Shown: one piece after another, positions 1 to 9,033 of the stretch
How the letters are laid out: every line of letters starts with the position of its first letter
Position numbering within the stretch: the first letter of the stretch is position 1
From: Picochlorum sp. 'celeri'
Lineage: Eukaryota; Chlorophyta; Trebouxiophyceae
DNA: 64,000 nucleotides
Assembly: GCA_010909725.1 (NCBI GenBank)
Contig: JAACMV010000019.1
Coordinates: 1-64,000, forward strand
Direction of reading: 5' to 3'
The notes under the pieces: model-generated
Seen by the model: only the letters and a program-made list of their open reading frames with translations
What the model was told of the DNA's origin: nothing
Databases searched by the model: none
Position numbers and translations under genes: made by a program

Positions 1-239
1 TATACCCTGTGCCTACGTCGTTCTCCCGGGCCAAGGGTAATGAGGGTAAATAACGCAGTACTAGCACCCACTCCGCCACACAAACAAAAAATTAACACAA
101 TTTCTAAATAAAAAAATAATAAACTACCCAAAAAGAAGAAAACATCACAAAAATCAAAAATTAAGCCAAGAAAAAACACCACCAAAAAGACCAAAATACC
201 CTAACCAAAAAAAACACACCAACCAAAAATAACAACAAA

Positions 240-790
240 ATAGCTCATAATACTCCTCTTCATTGATAATGACAACAATACATGCACAACAATAATCCAC
301 ACCACCAAGAATAACACGACACGACACGACACGATGAAACACACGACAAGAAGAACAACCTGGAGAGAGATAGGATACACTCACAGACAACATCTGAGAG
401 ATAGAGGAGAGTAAGTGGTGCAATAATAGTAGTAGTAGTAGTAGTAGTAGTATATATGAAAAAAATAAATAAATAAATAAAAGACATGAAAAAATCATGA
501 AACGAGAAAGAATGAAAAACGTATTGTCTGTTGGTTCACAACAACACAAGCACCTACTAGAGGAACCAACCTCACACCGTTGGTGTTTGGAGTATTTCAA
601 GTAGCTTATCATACAAGAAGGCACGCGTACGTACTTACTTATGTACTTGAAACGTCGACCTTCATGAGGAGTCGCAATGAGGACTGTAATAATATACAAG
701 TCGCGACGCCTTCTTGGAAAAGGAAGACCTCGTTGGGTTACAGTACACAAGAAAGGAAGAAAGAACTAAACCAAGACCAACACAAAAGCA
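240..790. repeat. diverged segmental duplication A, copy 1
   Basis: This copy is collinear with copy 2 at about 1365-1840. Shared landmarks in the same order are an (AGT)n tract, an AAATAAATAAATAA stretch, GACATGAAAAAATCATGAAAC, a CACAACAACA block, GTATTTCAAGTAGCTTATCAT, GGCACGCGTAC followed by TTACTTA repeats, and GTCGCAATGAGGA. Several indels separate the two copies, so the duplication is not recent. Confidence 0.7.
427..451. repeat. (AGT)n microsatellite
   Basis: About eight uninterrupted AGT units lie inside duplication A, copy 1. A matching tract is present in copy 2 at 1354-1376. Confidence 0.9.
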
Positions 791-1364
791 AAGCAAAATC
801 AAAAGATAAAAATCTCGATTATGGTATGGATGATAATGACACAAGCAACAATCGATACTATGCTATGCCTATGCATGAATGAAAAGAATATCTGTCCTTC
901 TTCTTCTTCACAACAACAACAACAACAACAGAAGGACACAATAAGTAAGGCAGAGTAAGAGTAAGAAGGTAAGAAGAATACCAATTATAAGAAATAATAA
1001 ACACCCATCATAAAAAAAAAACCGTCGCACACCCAGGGCAAAACAACAAACAGTGGTCTGCTGCCACATGTCTGAAGAAGAGGGAGCTTCTCGGAACAAG
1101 AAGAAGAATGGCGATCTTCCCATCACCCCCTTGACTTGACTGGGACCACCAAAAATATACCAACCAAACCAATCAAAAGGGTGTTGTAACCAACAAAAAA
1201 AAAAGCACTCATCAAAGCGTTGCACACTACGTGAAACAACAACTCGGGCACCACACACGACGAGCTCTGCTACTGCTGCTACAACACTAGACAACACACA
1301 CCAACCAACCAAAGAAGCAGAGCAATCAAGAGGAGAAAGTAGATATCTCATAATAGTAGTAGTA

Positions 1365-1840
1365 GTAGTAGTAGTAATGATAACAACATGCACAACAATC
1401 TACACGAACAATAATACCAACCAATAATAACAGAACAGAACAGAACAAAGCACACAAGTCTCATGCATGCACAAGCAGAACCAGGAGCTACCCTACACAG
1501 ACAACATGTGAGATTCTCTAGAGAAAGAGTTATAACAATACCTGTGAAATGAATAAATAAGGAAAAGACATCATGAAACAAGAATGGAATGAAAACAAAT
1601 CGTCTGCTTCACAACAACAACAACAACAAGAAGTAAGCTGTGGCAAGCACTGGAGGTATGTCACACCCATAGTTGAGTATTTCAGTATCTTATCATGCAA
1701 GGCACGCGTACTTACTTACTTACTTACTTACATAGACTTGATGAGTTGCAATCAGGATAGTAATAGTAGTATGCAACTGCGCAGCGTCTTTGAATGGGGA
1801 AGATCTCGTCGTGTTTTTACCCAGCAAAGAGAGACTCTCT
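1365..1840. repeat. diverged segmental duplication A, copy 2
   Basis: Second copy of the unit at about 240-790, in direct orientation roughly 1.1 kb away. Matching landmarks include the (AGT)n tract at 1354-1376, AAATGAATAAATAA, GACATCATGAAACAAGAATG, CACAACAACAACAA, GTATTTCAGTATCTTATCATG, GGCACGCGTAC and GAGTTGCAATCAGGA. No coding capacity is conserved between the copies. Confidence 0.7.
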
Positions 1841-2390
1841 CCTCCTGACTGCTGTGTGCTCCACATATCCAGGCGCTCCCATCAGAAGAGGTCTTCGATA
1901 GGAGGAAGACGAAAAAGAACAACGGAAAAAGAAACTACCATCATTATCCCCGGTCAAATTTTCCTTGTGATGGGAGATGAAAAAAGCACGCTGAGTGTGG
2001 CCGAGCGGGTAAAAGCGTGTGGTTTCATGGTCGTCATTTTTTATTATCCTCATTTACGGACGGACACGCCTGAAAAAAAAAAGAAAAAAGGTCGACTTCA
2101 CCGATCGGTCCAATACCATGTCGGACCGATGCCTTCAGTCTATCTACCCTCTCCATAAGAAGATGGATAAAAAAGACCTTTGAAGAAGAGCTACACCTTT
2201 TGTTCTTCTTCTTCTCTACAACTATTATTGTTGGTTTACTACTAAAAACAAACAACAATAATTACTGCTGTAGCTGCTCGAGAGGTAGAAAAGAACGAAG
2301 GGAGTAGTAGTCGCAATAGCACACAATGTGTGCTCACCCACCATCCACAGAGTCAACCAACAAAACAGCAAAGCAGCTCCATACATATCT

Positions 2391-2412
2391 CCACACACAC
2401 ACACACACACAC
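2391..2412. repeat. (CA)n microsatellite
   Basis: Eleven perfect CA dinucleotides in non-coding low-complexity DNA. Confidence 0.95.
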
Positions 2413-3581
2413 TGATTCGTGGATCCAGAAAACACAACAATAACACGAATAATCAAAAAAATGTGTTCTAATCCATCTACTCTATCGTATGCTAAGGAGT
2501 AGGACGACGTGTGAATATAGGATGGATGTGGACACTCACACTCACATGCACAGAGATCTGTTGGGAATCATGCAACACCCCCTGCTGTCCTGACACGCGA
2601 CTGCTTTTTGAGCAGTATTTCTAGTAGTATGTCGTATCCTTGTACAACAATACAAGAACAAAAGATATATAGCAGAATCAATCTGGTTTTGATTGAAATG
2701 ATAGGTGTTGTCTGTCCAGCAGACACTAGGAATGAATGTGGCCACCACAAGAGCTGCTCTGACCTGGATGAATGAATGTAGGAGCTACAACTACAGAAAA
2801 TAAATAAAAATTAAGGCTTCTCTGCTACACAACAACAATCAAAACGAAAACAAAGAACAAACAGAATATATTCCCATGCGTTTGTATATACCAGTCATCA
2901 TCAACATTGATTGGAACAACAATACAACAAGAGCCTGTGACAAAAGAAAGGAGGTGAGCTCACCCTCACCAATAGGTTGGTTAATGAATGGGGCTCCACT
3001 AGTATTTTCCACCGTGTCGAATAGTCGAGGTACAAAAGGCTGCCAAGCAACAAGAAAAGGAGTTGAAAAGATGATTGCAACAGCAGGCACAGCCCCAAAC
3101 CGAGGCAAAAGAAGAAAAAAAAGAAGCCACGCGCCAGGCTCGCAGGACAAATCGATCCATCTGTTCGAAAAAGAAAAGAAAAATTAAGAGCGGAAAGCAC
3201 AGAGGGAAAGTGCAACGTTCGACGACAAACAAAGGGGTAGTTTCACCACAAGAGGCCCAGAGGTGCATCCCACAACCACTGGCCTACAACATGTACTGTC
3301 CATACTAGGGGCAAATTATCGCCTGGTAAGATCTATATATAATTCAATGCCCCTCTCAATATTGCCGTCACTGCCCCCAACTTGGACGAGGCACAGCATA
3401 CCTCACAGGATGCGTCATCATACCTCGTGATGCGAAATCAGTCCGTGAATTTGGAACAAGCATGCGTCACCCATGCGTTATTGCCACCACTGTATCTGGG
3501 ACCTCATCACGCAAGGGACCGCAACATTCGACGCATCAAAAATTTGGCATCGTGACATGAGCTAATGTTCTACTATAGACA

Positions 3582-4140
3582 TGTCGTCGTCAATTCCACT
3601 CGCAGCGCAGCATTTGGGAGTCGCTCCCCAGGGGGATAAGAAAAAGAAGAGCCATGAATACGATTCATGTATTCATAATAATAAATCAATTTTGATAGTA
3701 TAACACCAGCGCATGGCTACAGAGGGAGAAAACTGTCCCCCCCAACCGTTCACGACAAAGCCACGGCAACATGCCACGACGTCGAGGAACCTCTTCTCCT
3801 GGTGGGTTTCAGTATTTATCGTTGATTGTCAGTCCACCATCTAAAAATAGTATCGAATCAAGTCAACGAGACGACAGAAGAAAGAAAACCAAGCAGGAGG
3901 GTGGCAGTGAGTGTGTTGTGCCAAGAGCACGCTAGCTTGTTCAACCCTGTGGGTCTCACTGAACTGTGTCCGCTCCTGTCATCCATTCGACCGGAGACAC
4001 AATTTCAACAACGATCGTCGTATTATAATGCCGTAAAAAGACACAATAAAAAAATGCGACCACGCGACAAGTTTGACAAGTTTGGCAAGTTTGGCAAGTT
4101 TGGCAAGTTTGGCAAGGTCACGATTTTTTATTGTGTTCAA
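3582..4140. repeat. diverged segmental duplication B, copy 1
   Basis: This unit is collinear with 4408-5165. Landmarks shared in order are GTCGTCGTCAATTC, an AT-rich ATTCAT palindrome, ATGGCTAC plus a GAGA-rich stretch, GCAACATGCCACGACGTC, GGTGGGTTTC, GAATCAAGTCAACGAGACG, GTGTCCGCTCCTGTCATCCA, CGACCGGAGA, and an inverted-repeat unit with a minisatellite centre. It is clearly related to copy 2 but diverged. It contains a hairpin (ATGAATAC/GTATTCAT) at about 3655-3677. Confidence 0.7.
4040..4137. repeat. inverted-repeat unit with 9-bp minisatellite
   Basis: The left arm at 4040-4060 (GACACAATAAAA...TGCGAC) is the imperfect reverse complement of the right arm at 4116-4137 (GGTCACGATT...TTGTGTTC). 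Between them, 4066-4116 holds five and a half tandem copies of a 9-mer, GGCAAGTTT (first two GACAAGTTT). The arms could fold into a long stem with the tandem repeat as loop. Confidence 0.8.
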
Positions 4141-4167
4141 TTACAGCAAAAAGCACTCGGTTGAAAT

Positions 4168-4262
4168 CGTTAAAATTGTCGTTAAAATTGTCGTTAAAAT
4201 TGTCGTTAAAATTGTCATTAAATCTGAAAGGTCGCGACTTTTTATTGTGTTCAATTACAGCA
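4168..4262. repeat. 12-bp minisatellite with right-arm copy
   Basis: Four perfect copies of CGTTAAAATTGT (4168-4215) and a partial copy are followed at 4230-4262 by GGTCGCGACTTTTTATTG and TGTTCAATTACAGCA, nearly identical to the right arm and tail of the unit just upstream (4116-4148). This looks like a third, half-unit version carrying yet another tandem repeat. Confidence 0.75.
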
Positions 4263-4309
4263 GAAAAACTCTTGGGTACTGGGAATGTGTGTCGATCAGT
4301 CTACTAGAG

Positions 4310-4328
4310 TGTTCAATTGCATTGAACA
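4310..4328. repeat. short perfect hairpin
   Basis: TGTTCAAT and ATTGAACA form an 8-bp stem with a 3-nt loop. The sequence resembles the TGTTCAATTA end of the adjacent inverted-repeat units. Confidence 0.7.
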
Positions 4329-4917
4329 TGGGATTATACTTGCATAAACGTCCTGTTGACACCGCGACGAATGAAAGTCCCTATTAAAAACACAGCCTGT
4401 GTGGGTGGTCGTCGTCAATTCTGTTCACATAAGTTGGGAGGAGGAGGAGGGGCCTGCAGAGCTGTCACCCATGGGCAGGAAGGGCCATTCATATGATTCA
4501 TACTAAACCAATTATACCACCCATGTATGGCTACTTCCAGAGAGCGAGCGAGAGCGAGAGAGTGGTGTCCTTGACCGTTCCACAGCATTGCCTTAGCAAC
4601 ATGCCCCGACGTCCAGGACCTTCTTATGGTGGGTTTCTGTACGAATCGCTCATTGATTTTCATTCCAACCCCTCTGAATCAAATCAAGGAGACGGCAGAC
4701 TACTCCAAAGCTCAAGGAAGCGAATGGTTGCGTGTGTGTGTGTTGGCACGAATGCCAACAACTAATGCGACGCTTGCTTGTTGAGAGGAGTATCTGTGGT
4801 TGGCTTGCAAAATTGTGGACTCATAAACCATGTAACAGGTTAATCCTGGTGTTTATTACTCTCAAGAGGAGGAGGAGTACTTGATGGGAGCGGAGTAGAG
4901 GAGAGTCTGTGTGTTGG

Positions 4918-4955
4918 TTGGTCTATAGACCAAGATGTCAGATAGCTATCTGACA
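4918..4955. repeat. two adjacent perfect palindromes
   Basis: TTGGTCTATAGACCAA (4918-4933) and TGTCAGATAGCTATCTGACA (4936-4955) are both perfect palindromes, separated by two bases. No coding or promoter context explains them. Confidence 0.9.
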
Positions 4956-5014
4956 GTGTCCGCTCCTGCCATCCACTCGACCGGAGATATCACGCATAGT
5001 ACTTTTCTCTCGTC

Positions 5015-5039
5015 GTCTCTCTCTCTCTCTCTCTCTCTC
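5015..5039. repeat. (TC)n microsatellite
   Basis: About twelve TC dinucleotides beside the inverted-repeat unit of duplication B, copy 2. Confidence 0.9.
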
Positions 5040-5051
5040 CGTCCGTAAACA

Positions 5052-5161
5052 GACACAATAAAAACAGGCGACCACCGGCACACCGGCACACCGGCACACC
5101 GGCACACCGGCACACCGGCACACCGGCACACCGGCCATGGGTCATGATTTTTATTGTGTTC
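5052..5161. repeat. inverted-repeat unit with 8-bp minisatellite
   Basis: The left arm (5052-5072, GACACAATAAAAACAGGCG...) and right arm (about 5139-5161, GGGTCATGATTTTTATTG...) are reverse complements and match the arms at 4040 and 4116. The centre, about 5073-5135, is about eight tandem CCGGCACA units, unrelated in sequence to the 9-mer in the matching unit. Confidence 0.8.
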
Positions 5162-5240
5162 AATTAAGTTGTCAAGGAAATTGCACGTGATAGACAACAA
5201 GATCATACTCATTGGAGTTATTATGTATTTTCATCTCGCA

Positions 5241-5248
5241 TATATATA
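5241..5248 (+). promoter_or_regulatory. TATA-like box of LSM1
   Basis: TATATATA lies 26 bp before the LSM1 ATG. The same spacing recurs at other genes in this window (for example the KAR5-like gene and the Derlin), implying very short 5' leaders. Confidence 0.5.
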
Positions 5249-5266
5249 CGTATCAGAGGATGAACA

Positions 5267-5777
5267 ATGGATCAAATAGTGCTGCCACCGTCCATTGACG
5301 ACGTTCCTCCCCCAGGCATGGGGCTCGTAGAGGAACTCGACAAGCTTCTCATGGTCCAGCTTCGAGATGGTAGAAAAGTTATTGGGGTAATGAGATCTTT
5401 CGATCAGTTTGCCAACATAGTGCTGGAAGGTGAGCCACGAATTTCACATTCGCAATACGCAATCCTACTAAAGAGAAACGCGCTGTTTTCATCTCAGACC
5501 AGATTTTCTGACGCATATATCGTCACATATACGTGTAGGTGCAAAAGAAAGAATAATAGTAGGCAACCAGTTTGGTGAAATAGAACTCGGGGTGCATTTG
5601 ATTCGAGGGGAGAATGTGGTCCTGCTCGGAGAGGTAGACCAGGAGAGAGACCCCCCGCCAAGCCTGCAACGAGTCTCCGAGGCGGAGATCAAGCAGGCAA
5701 GGAAAGCTGAGCAGGAGGCAGACAAGATGAAGGGGCTGATACGGACGAGATTTGACTTTCTGGATGGCCTGGAATGA
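5267..5777 (+). CDS. LSM1: Sm-like protein LSm1 (mRNA decapping activator)
   Basis: Two exons, 5267-5429 and 5539-5777, joined across a 109-bp intron (GTGAGC...GTGTAG), give 133 residues. The fold starts with [14 protein letters not shown] (Sm1 motif) and continues as [17 protein letters not shown]. The second exon carries the Sm2 motif [13 protein letters not shown]. The intron falls between the two Sm motifs and the splice restores the family sequence exactly. LSm1 is the subunit that distinguishes the cytoplasmic Lsm1-7-Pat1 ring, which binds the 3' end of deadenylated mRNA and promotes decapping. The acidic, helical C-terminal tail is typical of LSm1 rather than LSm8. The start is the first ATG that gives the conserved N-terminus, and a nearby ATG at 5260 is out of frame. 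Confidence 0.93.
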
Positions 5778-6034
5778 GTTGGTTCTTTTTTCTTTTCACT
5801 GCTGTGCTGAAATCTCCTCGAATGGCATCTGGTTGGTTTTCTTTCTTGACAATATGAACTCTTGTGTAACAACTAAAATCAAACATAGTGAAAGAAACAC
5901 GGTAACGAACGACGATATGGGACAATAACTAATAATTTCCTCGGAAGCTCGTTTGTTCTCGTAAGGGTAGCAGCAGCAGCAGCAGCAGTAGTAGAGATAC
6001 GAACGACGCATCGGAATTTTTTCATCGTGATACT
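5778..6034. other. intergenic region with CAG microsatellite
   Basis: The space between LSM1 and the MFS gene has no gene that I recognise. A short GCA/GTA triplet run lies at about 5969-5992. Confidence 0.6.
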
Positions 6035-6052
6035 ATGGTGCGGGCGCCATGA
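6035..6052 (+). promoter_or_regulatory. five-codon upstream ORF overlapping the next start
   Basis: ATG at 6035 opens a five-codon frame (M-V-R-A-P) ending with TGA at 6050-6052. Its stop overlaps the ATG of the transporter as ATGA. If the leader includes it, the main protein would need leaky scanning or reinitiation. Confidence 0.45.
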
Positions 6053-7512
6053 GAATAGGCACTAGGAAGAGCTCGGGCGAAAGCGCTCCGCTGATTGGGT
6101 CTTCTTCTCTTGGCCAGGTGCAGGCGTCTGACGCTGCGCTGCAGGAGGAGAGATGCGTGTCATTTTCCTGGGAATTCTCTTCAATCTATCCGGTGGCGAT
6201 ATTCTGCATCACGTCGGCCCTGCTGTTTGCGGACCAGAATTTGATGGCTCCCAATCTGACTGAGATTGCCAAATCGTTTGGATTCGATGATCACGAGAGG
6301 GACAAATATCTAGGGGGCTATATTGGCGCTGCATTTTATATTTTTGGTGCTCCAGCTGCCCTGGTGTTTGGGTATTTGTCCCACTTTATGAGCAGGCGCT
6401 TGCTCTTTCTGGTTGCTGTGCTGCTTGGGGAAGGCCCTTGTCTGTTGACGATATTTGTGTCACAGTACTGGCAATTATTCATCCTACGGCTTTTGACGGG
6501 TATCTCAATTGGAGGCTGCTTGCCTCTCATATTCAGCCTGCTGAGTGACATGTATGTGCACAGGCATAGGTCTCTGGTGTCTGCTGTCGTGCAGGTTGCT
6601 GTGGGGGCGGGAATCGCTGCTGGGCAGGGCGTGGCGGGATATGTTGGCCCGGCGTTGGGGTGGAGGTGGCCCTTTGTTATTGTGGCTGTGCCGGCTATCG
6701 TGTCAGCGCTCTTGATGTACGCGACGACCCAGGAACCAGAGCGAGGGGCCACAGAGGAGGCATTTCAGAGGGAGAATCGGGACAAGAAGCACCACTACTC
6801 GTACGATGCCGAGCTCAGTATGAAAAAGATTGGGATTTTAATGTCGATCCGAACGAATATCTATTCTATAGGGCAAGGGCTCTTTGGGTGCCTTCCCTGG
6901 GGAATGCTTCTGACCTTTCTGAATGACTATCTTGCCCAAGAGAAGGGGCTGTCAGTGTCCTCAGCCACCTCCCTCGTTTTGGCCATTGGGATTGGGGGTG
7001 CGTTCGGCGTTATTGGAGGCGGTGCAATGGGACAGTTTCTGTACAATAAAAGCCCGCGATTGATGCCAGTATTCATCGGGTCATCCACTGTGATGGGAAC
7101 CTTTCCCATGTGGTATCTTGTCAAAGGGGATGTGAAGCAGCACTATAGCATGTCCTTTTTCTTCGCCCTGCTGAGTGGCATGTTGAGCAGTACCGTCGGA
7201 CCAAACGTAAGGGCGATGATCATGAATGTGAATGAGCCCGAAACGAGAGGTGTTGCATTGGCCTTGCAAACCACACTGGATGACCTGGGAAAAGGGCTTG
7301 GACCAGCCATTGTCGCATTCATGATTTCAGGCCTTGGGAGAGAGCGCGCTTTTTTCTGGGCCACAGCTGGATGGATCCCATGTGGTCTTATGCTGATTGT
7401 CATATTTCGATTCTTAGAAGATGACGAAAGAGCAATGCAACACCGGCTGCAGCGAGGCTTGTCGGAGCAGGATGCCCCACACGTCTTGGAAATGGAGTCT
7501 CTCAATGAATGA
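6049..7512 (+). CDS. MFS transporter, spinster-like
   Basis: An intronless gene of 487 residues with about twelve predicted membrane segments in two halves. The first half has the MFS inter-helix loop at about residues 105-118 (GYLSHFMSRRLLF), though the usual acidic residue is replaced. The stretch from YVHRHRSLVSAVVQVAVGAG to GWRWPFVIVAVP is typical of the family. A charged central loop lies around 230-255. The second half ends with NEPETRGVALALQTTLDDLGKGLGP, which resembles spinster/SPNS-type lysosomal lipid or sugar exporters. The cytosolic N-terminus carries SAPLIGSSSL, which could act as an endolysosomal or vacuolar sorting signal. The substrate cannot be read from sequence. Confidence 0.85.
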   Translation: MRIGTRKSSGESAPLIGSSSLGQVQASDAALQEERCVSFSWEFSSIYPVAIFCITSALLFADQNLMAPNLTEIAKSFGFDDHERDKYLGGYIGAAFYIFGAPAALVFGYLSHFMSRRLLFLVAVLLGEGPCLLTIFVSQYWQLFILRLLTGISIGGCLPLIFSLLSDMYVHRHRSLVSAVVQVAVGAGIAAGQGVAGYVGPALGWRWPFVIVAVPAIVSALLMYATTQEPERGATEEAFQRENRDKKHHYSYDAELSMKKIGILMSIRTNIYSIGQGLFGCLPWGMLLTFLNDYLAQEKGLSVSSATSLVLAIGIGGAFGVIGGGAMGQFLYNKSPRLMPVFIGSSTVMGTFPMWYLVKGDVKQHYSMSFFFALLSGMLSSTVGPNVRAMIMNVNEPETRGVALALQTTLDDLGKGLGPAIVAFMISGLGRERAFFWATAGWIPCGLMLIVIFRFLEDDERAMQHRLQRGLSEQDAPHVLEMESLNE

Positions 7513-7529
7513 ATTCCTACAGATTTTTT

Positions 7530-8624
7530 TTAAAAATATACCATGTTACACACCATAGGCATAATTACAGGTTCCAAGGCAAATCTAGACAAGAAGTAGA
7601 ACAGCGTGGCAAGAGCCACACTGATTGGCAACGCTGGGAGGGCCCTTCTCGAGATTGAGAGCCACAAGAGGGTGCACCCCAGGCCAGCCAAGATGGCGAC
7701 AAAACATGCAGCCGTCGTGAGTGCATCGAACATTGCTGCTCGACCAACCAAAACTGAATAGAAAATGAAATCTCCGAGGCCCAATTTGATGCCACTCAGC
7801 GAATGTTCATGGCCATCGGCCTCTTCTACCTGAACAAGAGGCTCGCTGTCTTCTTCTCCGCCCTCCTGTGGCCGAGGGCTCGACATTCCCGCGCCTTCCT
7901 GCTCTGGCACAACAGCATGGTCAGTTTCTATTCGTTCTCGAGACACATTCTTCGATGTGGACGGCCTTGATTGATACACAAGCGCTGGAATGTCCTCGTC
8001 CCTCTCCTCCGCAAGCTCCACCAACTTTTTCAGTGGGCCCACATCCACCAGAACAGCAAACAAGTCATACGCAGACATACCCAGCAATAGAACCCATGCC
8101 GTCCATTCTGGTATAAAGGTGAAAATGTAGGCCACGGAGCAAGAAAGGACGATCAAATATGTCTGTTTGAGCAGCAAGGGTGCTGGCATGGCAAAGAGAG
8201 TGACGCCGCCAACAAGTGCAAAGTTTGTGAGGAGGATGACGAAAGAAACCCAGTCCACACCAATCTCAGCCCTTTGTAACAGTTCTAAAATGATAGCACC
8301 AGAAATCACAAAAAATGTCGTAAACCCCGAGAATCCCAAGTAGTAAAAAATCCACTTGGTATACCCATGCTTGAGCAGCAGGACAAGCCCGTAGGTCATG
8401 GCAGCAACAATCACCACAAACGCCATGGCATTGATCATGGACCCTTCAAATTTCGTCCAAATTGAATCCGAGGCATCCTCATGGTAGTAAATCGATGCAA
8501 TGTACACCGCATCAGCGTTGCTCCTTCCAACGGGGTTGAGCGTCTTGACCAGGAAGACTGTAAGCAACATGCAGACGGACACAGGGAAGCACAATCCCGT
8601 CACCCCCTCTCCCAGATTCTCCAT
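7530..8624 (-). CDS. PSEN: presenilin (intramembrane aspartyl protease)
   Basis: A 364-residue single exon and the catalytic subunit type of gamma-secretase. Both catalytic aspartates are present: D187 in SAYDLFAV (the YD motif) and D285 in KLGLGDFIFYS (the GxGD motif). The PALP motif is at 330-333. Nine membrane segments are expected, six before and three after a large polar loop (about 205-275) that is rich in Glu, Ser and Pro. The N-terminus is short compared with animal presenilins. In plants and algae, presenilin has reported protease-independent roles as well as membrane proteolysis. The gene converges on the MFS gene with a gap of only 17 bp, so their 3' ends probably overlap. Confidence 0.95.
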   Translation of the reverse strand: MENLGEGVTGLCFPVSVCMLLTVFLVKTLNPVGRSNADAVYIASIYYHEDASDSIWTKFEGSMINAMAFVVIVAAMTYGLVLLLKHGYTKWIFYYLGFSGFTTFFVISGAIILELLQRAEIGVDWVSFVILLTNFALVGGVTLFAMPAPLLLKQTYLIVLSCSVAYIFTFIPEWTAWVLLLGMSAYDLFAVLVDVGPLKKLVELAEERDEDIPALVYQSRPSTSKNVSRERIETDHAVVPEQEGAGMSSPRPQEGGEEDSEPLVQVEEADGHEHSLSGIKLGLGDFIFYSVLVGRAAMFDALTTAACFVAILAGLGCTLLWLSISRRALPALPISVALATLFYFLSRFALEPVIMPMVCNMVYF

Positions 8625-9033
8625 ATCTTACGTATTCACAATACTCATGCGCATGATCAGCGGTATCTCTCTATCTCTCTCTCAGCAGATATCGTTCCAT
8701 GGCCTGGCAGTCCATTCAAACCCACCCAATGTCGAAATCGCAATCAGCACCACCCAAACCTGGTATCAATATTTCTTAATTATTAATTTATGGTACGCAC
8801 TGACGCCACTCAGGAACAAGTGCCCGAATTTGACCAGGGTGGTGCCATTGGCGATGCATGGCTCGAATGATCCAGAGCGGTCTGGCTGACATATGGATGA
8901 CCCAACGGATCTCAGATCATTCATAATACTAGTCATATGGTTGCTTGGGATACTGCGAGATTGCCAGAGCTGTCTGTACTGCGAGACAAGACAGCAACAA
9001 AGTCTACTGACTGACTCTCTTGGACAGAGTGGG
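8625..9033. other. divergent intergenic region presenilin/ARL2
   Basis: About 400 bp between two divergent genes, with a short TCTC run at about 8665-8685. No conserved gene or RNA is seen. It presumably holds both promoters. Confidence 0.5.

Larger units (their letters stand above)
4408..5165. repeat. diverged segmental duplication B, copy 2
   Basis: Second copy of the unit at 3582-4140. The shared landmarks occur in the same order, ending with TGTCCGCTCCTGCCATCCA, CGACCGGAGA and an inverted-repeat unit. Differences are a (TC)n tract, a pair of perfect palindromes at 4918-4955 that I do not see in copy 1, and a minisatellite with an unrelated repeat unit in the corresponding position. Confidence 0.7.
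1..5240. other. gene-poor low-complexity region
   Basis: I found no convincing protein gene in this stretch. The reading frames present are made of simple repeats (poly-Cys, poly-Leu, poly-Thr translations) and resemble no family. The DNA is rich in A and in short tandem repeats, and it holds two sets of diverged segmental duplications, several perfect palindromes and three kinds of minisatellite, listed separately. The contrast with the dense, ordered genes that begin at LSM1 suggests heterochromatic, subtelomeric or centromere-adjacent DNA, but no telomere repeat is visible, so its position on the chromosome is unknown. Confidence 0.7.

Noticed and set aside
154..750. long Cys/Leu/Tyr-rich minus-strand frame
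   Set aside because: Made of translated microsatellites and low-complexity DNA, with no domain.
1981..2050. tRNA-Ser/Leu-like D-arm (TGTGGCCGAGCGGGT)
   Set aside because: No matching acceptor stem, anticodon arm or T-arm follows.
4938..5212. repeat protein with VPVCRCAG units
   Set aside because: It is only the translation of the 8-bp minisatellite.
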